DNA from: Zancudomyces culisetae
Lineage: Eukaryota; Kickxellomycota; Harpellomycetes; Harpellales; Legeriomycetaceae
Reading direction: 5' to 3'
NCBI GenBank assembly: GCA_001969505.1
Contig: LSSK01000581.1
Span: 1 to 23,023 of the forward strand
DNA length: 23,023 bases
Below are positions 22,801-23,023 of the stretch, one piece after another. Each line of letters starts with the position of its first letter. Within the stretch, counting starts at the first letter, position 1. The notes beneath the pieces are model-generated. The model did not search any database. It was not told where the DNA came from and saw only the letters and a list, made by a program, of their open reading frames with translations. Made by a program: the position numbers and the translations under genes.

Positions 22801-23023
22801 TTTCCACCATTTCCGTACTGCTACACGCCACAACCTCAATGGTGAGCTGTACACTCCTGAAGAAGACTCATTCCTGCTATGCACGCTCAACAACGTTGAT
22901 TTATTTCTACCCAATGCCTACGACGACCTTCTCGCCGCTGTCCGCCGTTTTGCCGGTTTTCGCTTCAACTGGTTTATCCGTTCGCGCAGCCGCCCCGAAC
23001 TCCAACGCCGCTGCTCGTCCCTG
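19817..23023 (+). CDS. ISW: ISWI chromatin-remodeling ATPase, cut by window end
   Basis: SNF2-family motor that slides and spaces nucleosomes. The open frame runs 1069 codons from ATG 19817 to the window edge without an intron or stop. The AutoN-like basic/acidic patch [15 protein letters not shown] is at 119-133. The ATPase core follows: DEMGLGKT (201-208), [11 protein letters not shown] (from 309), [28 protein letters not shown], and [29 protein letters not shown] with DRAHRIGQ. It then has the ISWI signature QFGANEIL, a HAND-like region ([41 protein letters not shown]), a SANT domain from about 880 ([17 protein letters not shown]) and SLIDE ([32 protein letters not shown]), where the window stops. 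Gly-rich and Asn-rich linkers interrupt HAND and the spacer between SANT and SLIDE. CTG codons stand at invariant Leu positions. Whether it is the Isw1 or Isw2 type is undecided. Confidence 0.95.
   Translation, partial: [1069 protein letters not shown]
22737..22767 (+). repeat. AAC/AAT repeat encoding polyasparagine in ISWI
   Basis: A run of AAC codons encodes about ten Asn residues followed by Lys, Asn, Ser and then Gly. It sits between the SANT-side helices and SLIDE, in place of the usual helical spacer residues. Confidence 0.9.

Overview
This is a eukaryotic nuclear window and almost certainly fungal. It is AT-rich, has long noncoding spacers, and has genes broken by short introns (85-211 nt) with GT..AG ends and mostly AATAG/ATAG acceptors. 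It encodes a Yox1-type homeodomain protein, a fungal-length alpha-actinin, a RICTOR/Tsc11 homologue and an ISWI ATPase. CTG codons fall on invariant leucines of ISWI (GKT-L-Q-T, ELWALL), so CTG is read as Leu and this is not a CUG-Ser/Ala yeast. An intron-rich alpha-actinin argues against a Saccharomyces-type yeast, which lacks the gene. An ISWI argues against Schizosaccharomyces, which lacks it. An early-diverging ascomycete yeast or another deep fungal lineage fits, but I cannot name the species.

Layout from left to right: about 0.9 kb of noncoding sequence with a perfect 14-copy ATACCT array; a four-exon Rab6/Ypt6 GTPase (-); a 1.9 kb spacer with homopolymer C/G runs and a weakly supported spliced gene candidate; a seven-exon alpha-actinin (+) with a 13-nt microexon; a convergent single-RRM protein with a Q/N-rich tail (-); a 1.3 kb divergent spacer; a three-exon glyoxalase I (+); a convergent Yox1-like homeobox gene (-); a 2.8 kb AT-rich divergent spacer with inverted repeats, a 31-bp near-palindrome and a MADS-box-like site; a two-exon TORC2 subunit of the RICTOR family (+) with large low-complexity inserts; and an intronless ISWI remodeler (+) that runs off the right edge inside its SLIDE domain.

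The genes are unrelated housekeeping genes: Golgi traffic, actin bundling, RNA binding, methylglyoxal detoxification, transcription, TORC2 signalling and chromatin spacing. There is no operon, cluster, phage or mobile element. I did not find a convincing new biological system. The points worth a second look are the microexon, the in-frame ladder of acceptors in the RICTOR gene, the structured divergent spacer, the simple-sequence arrays, and two GC-richer patches that may be unannotated spliced exons.
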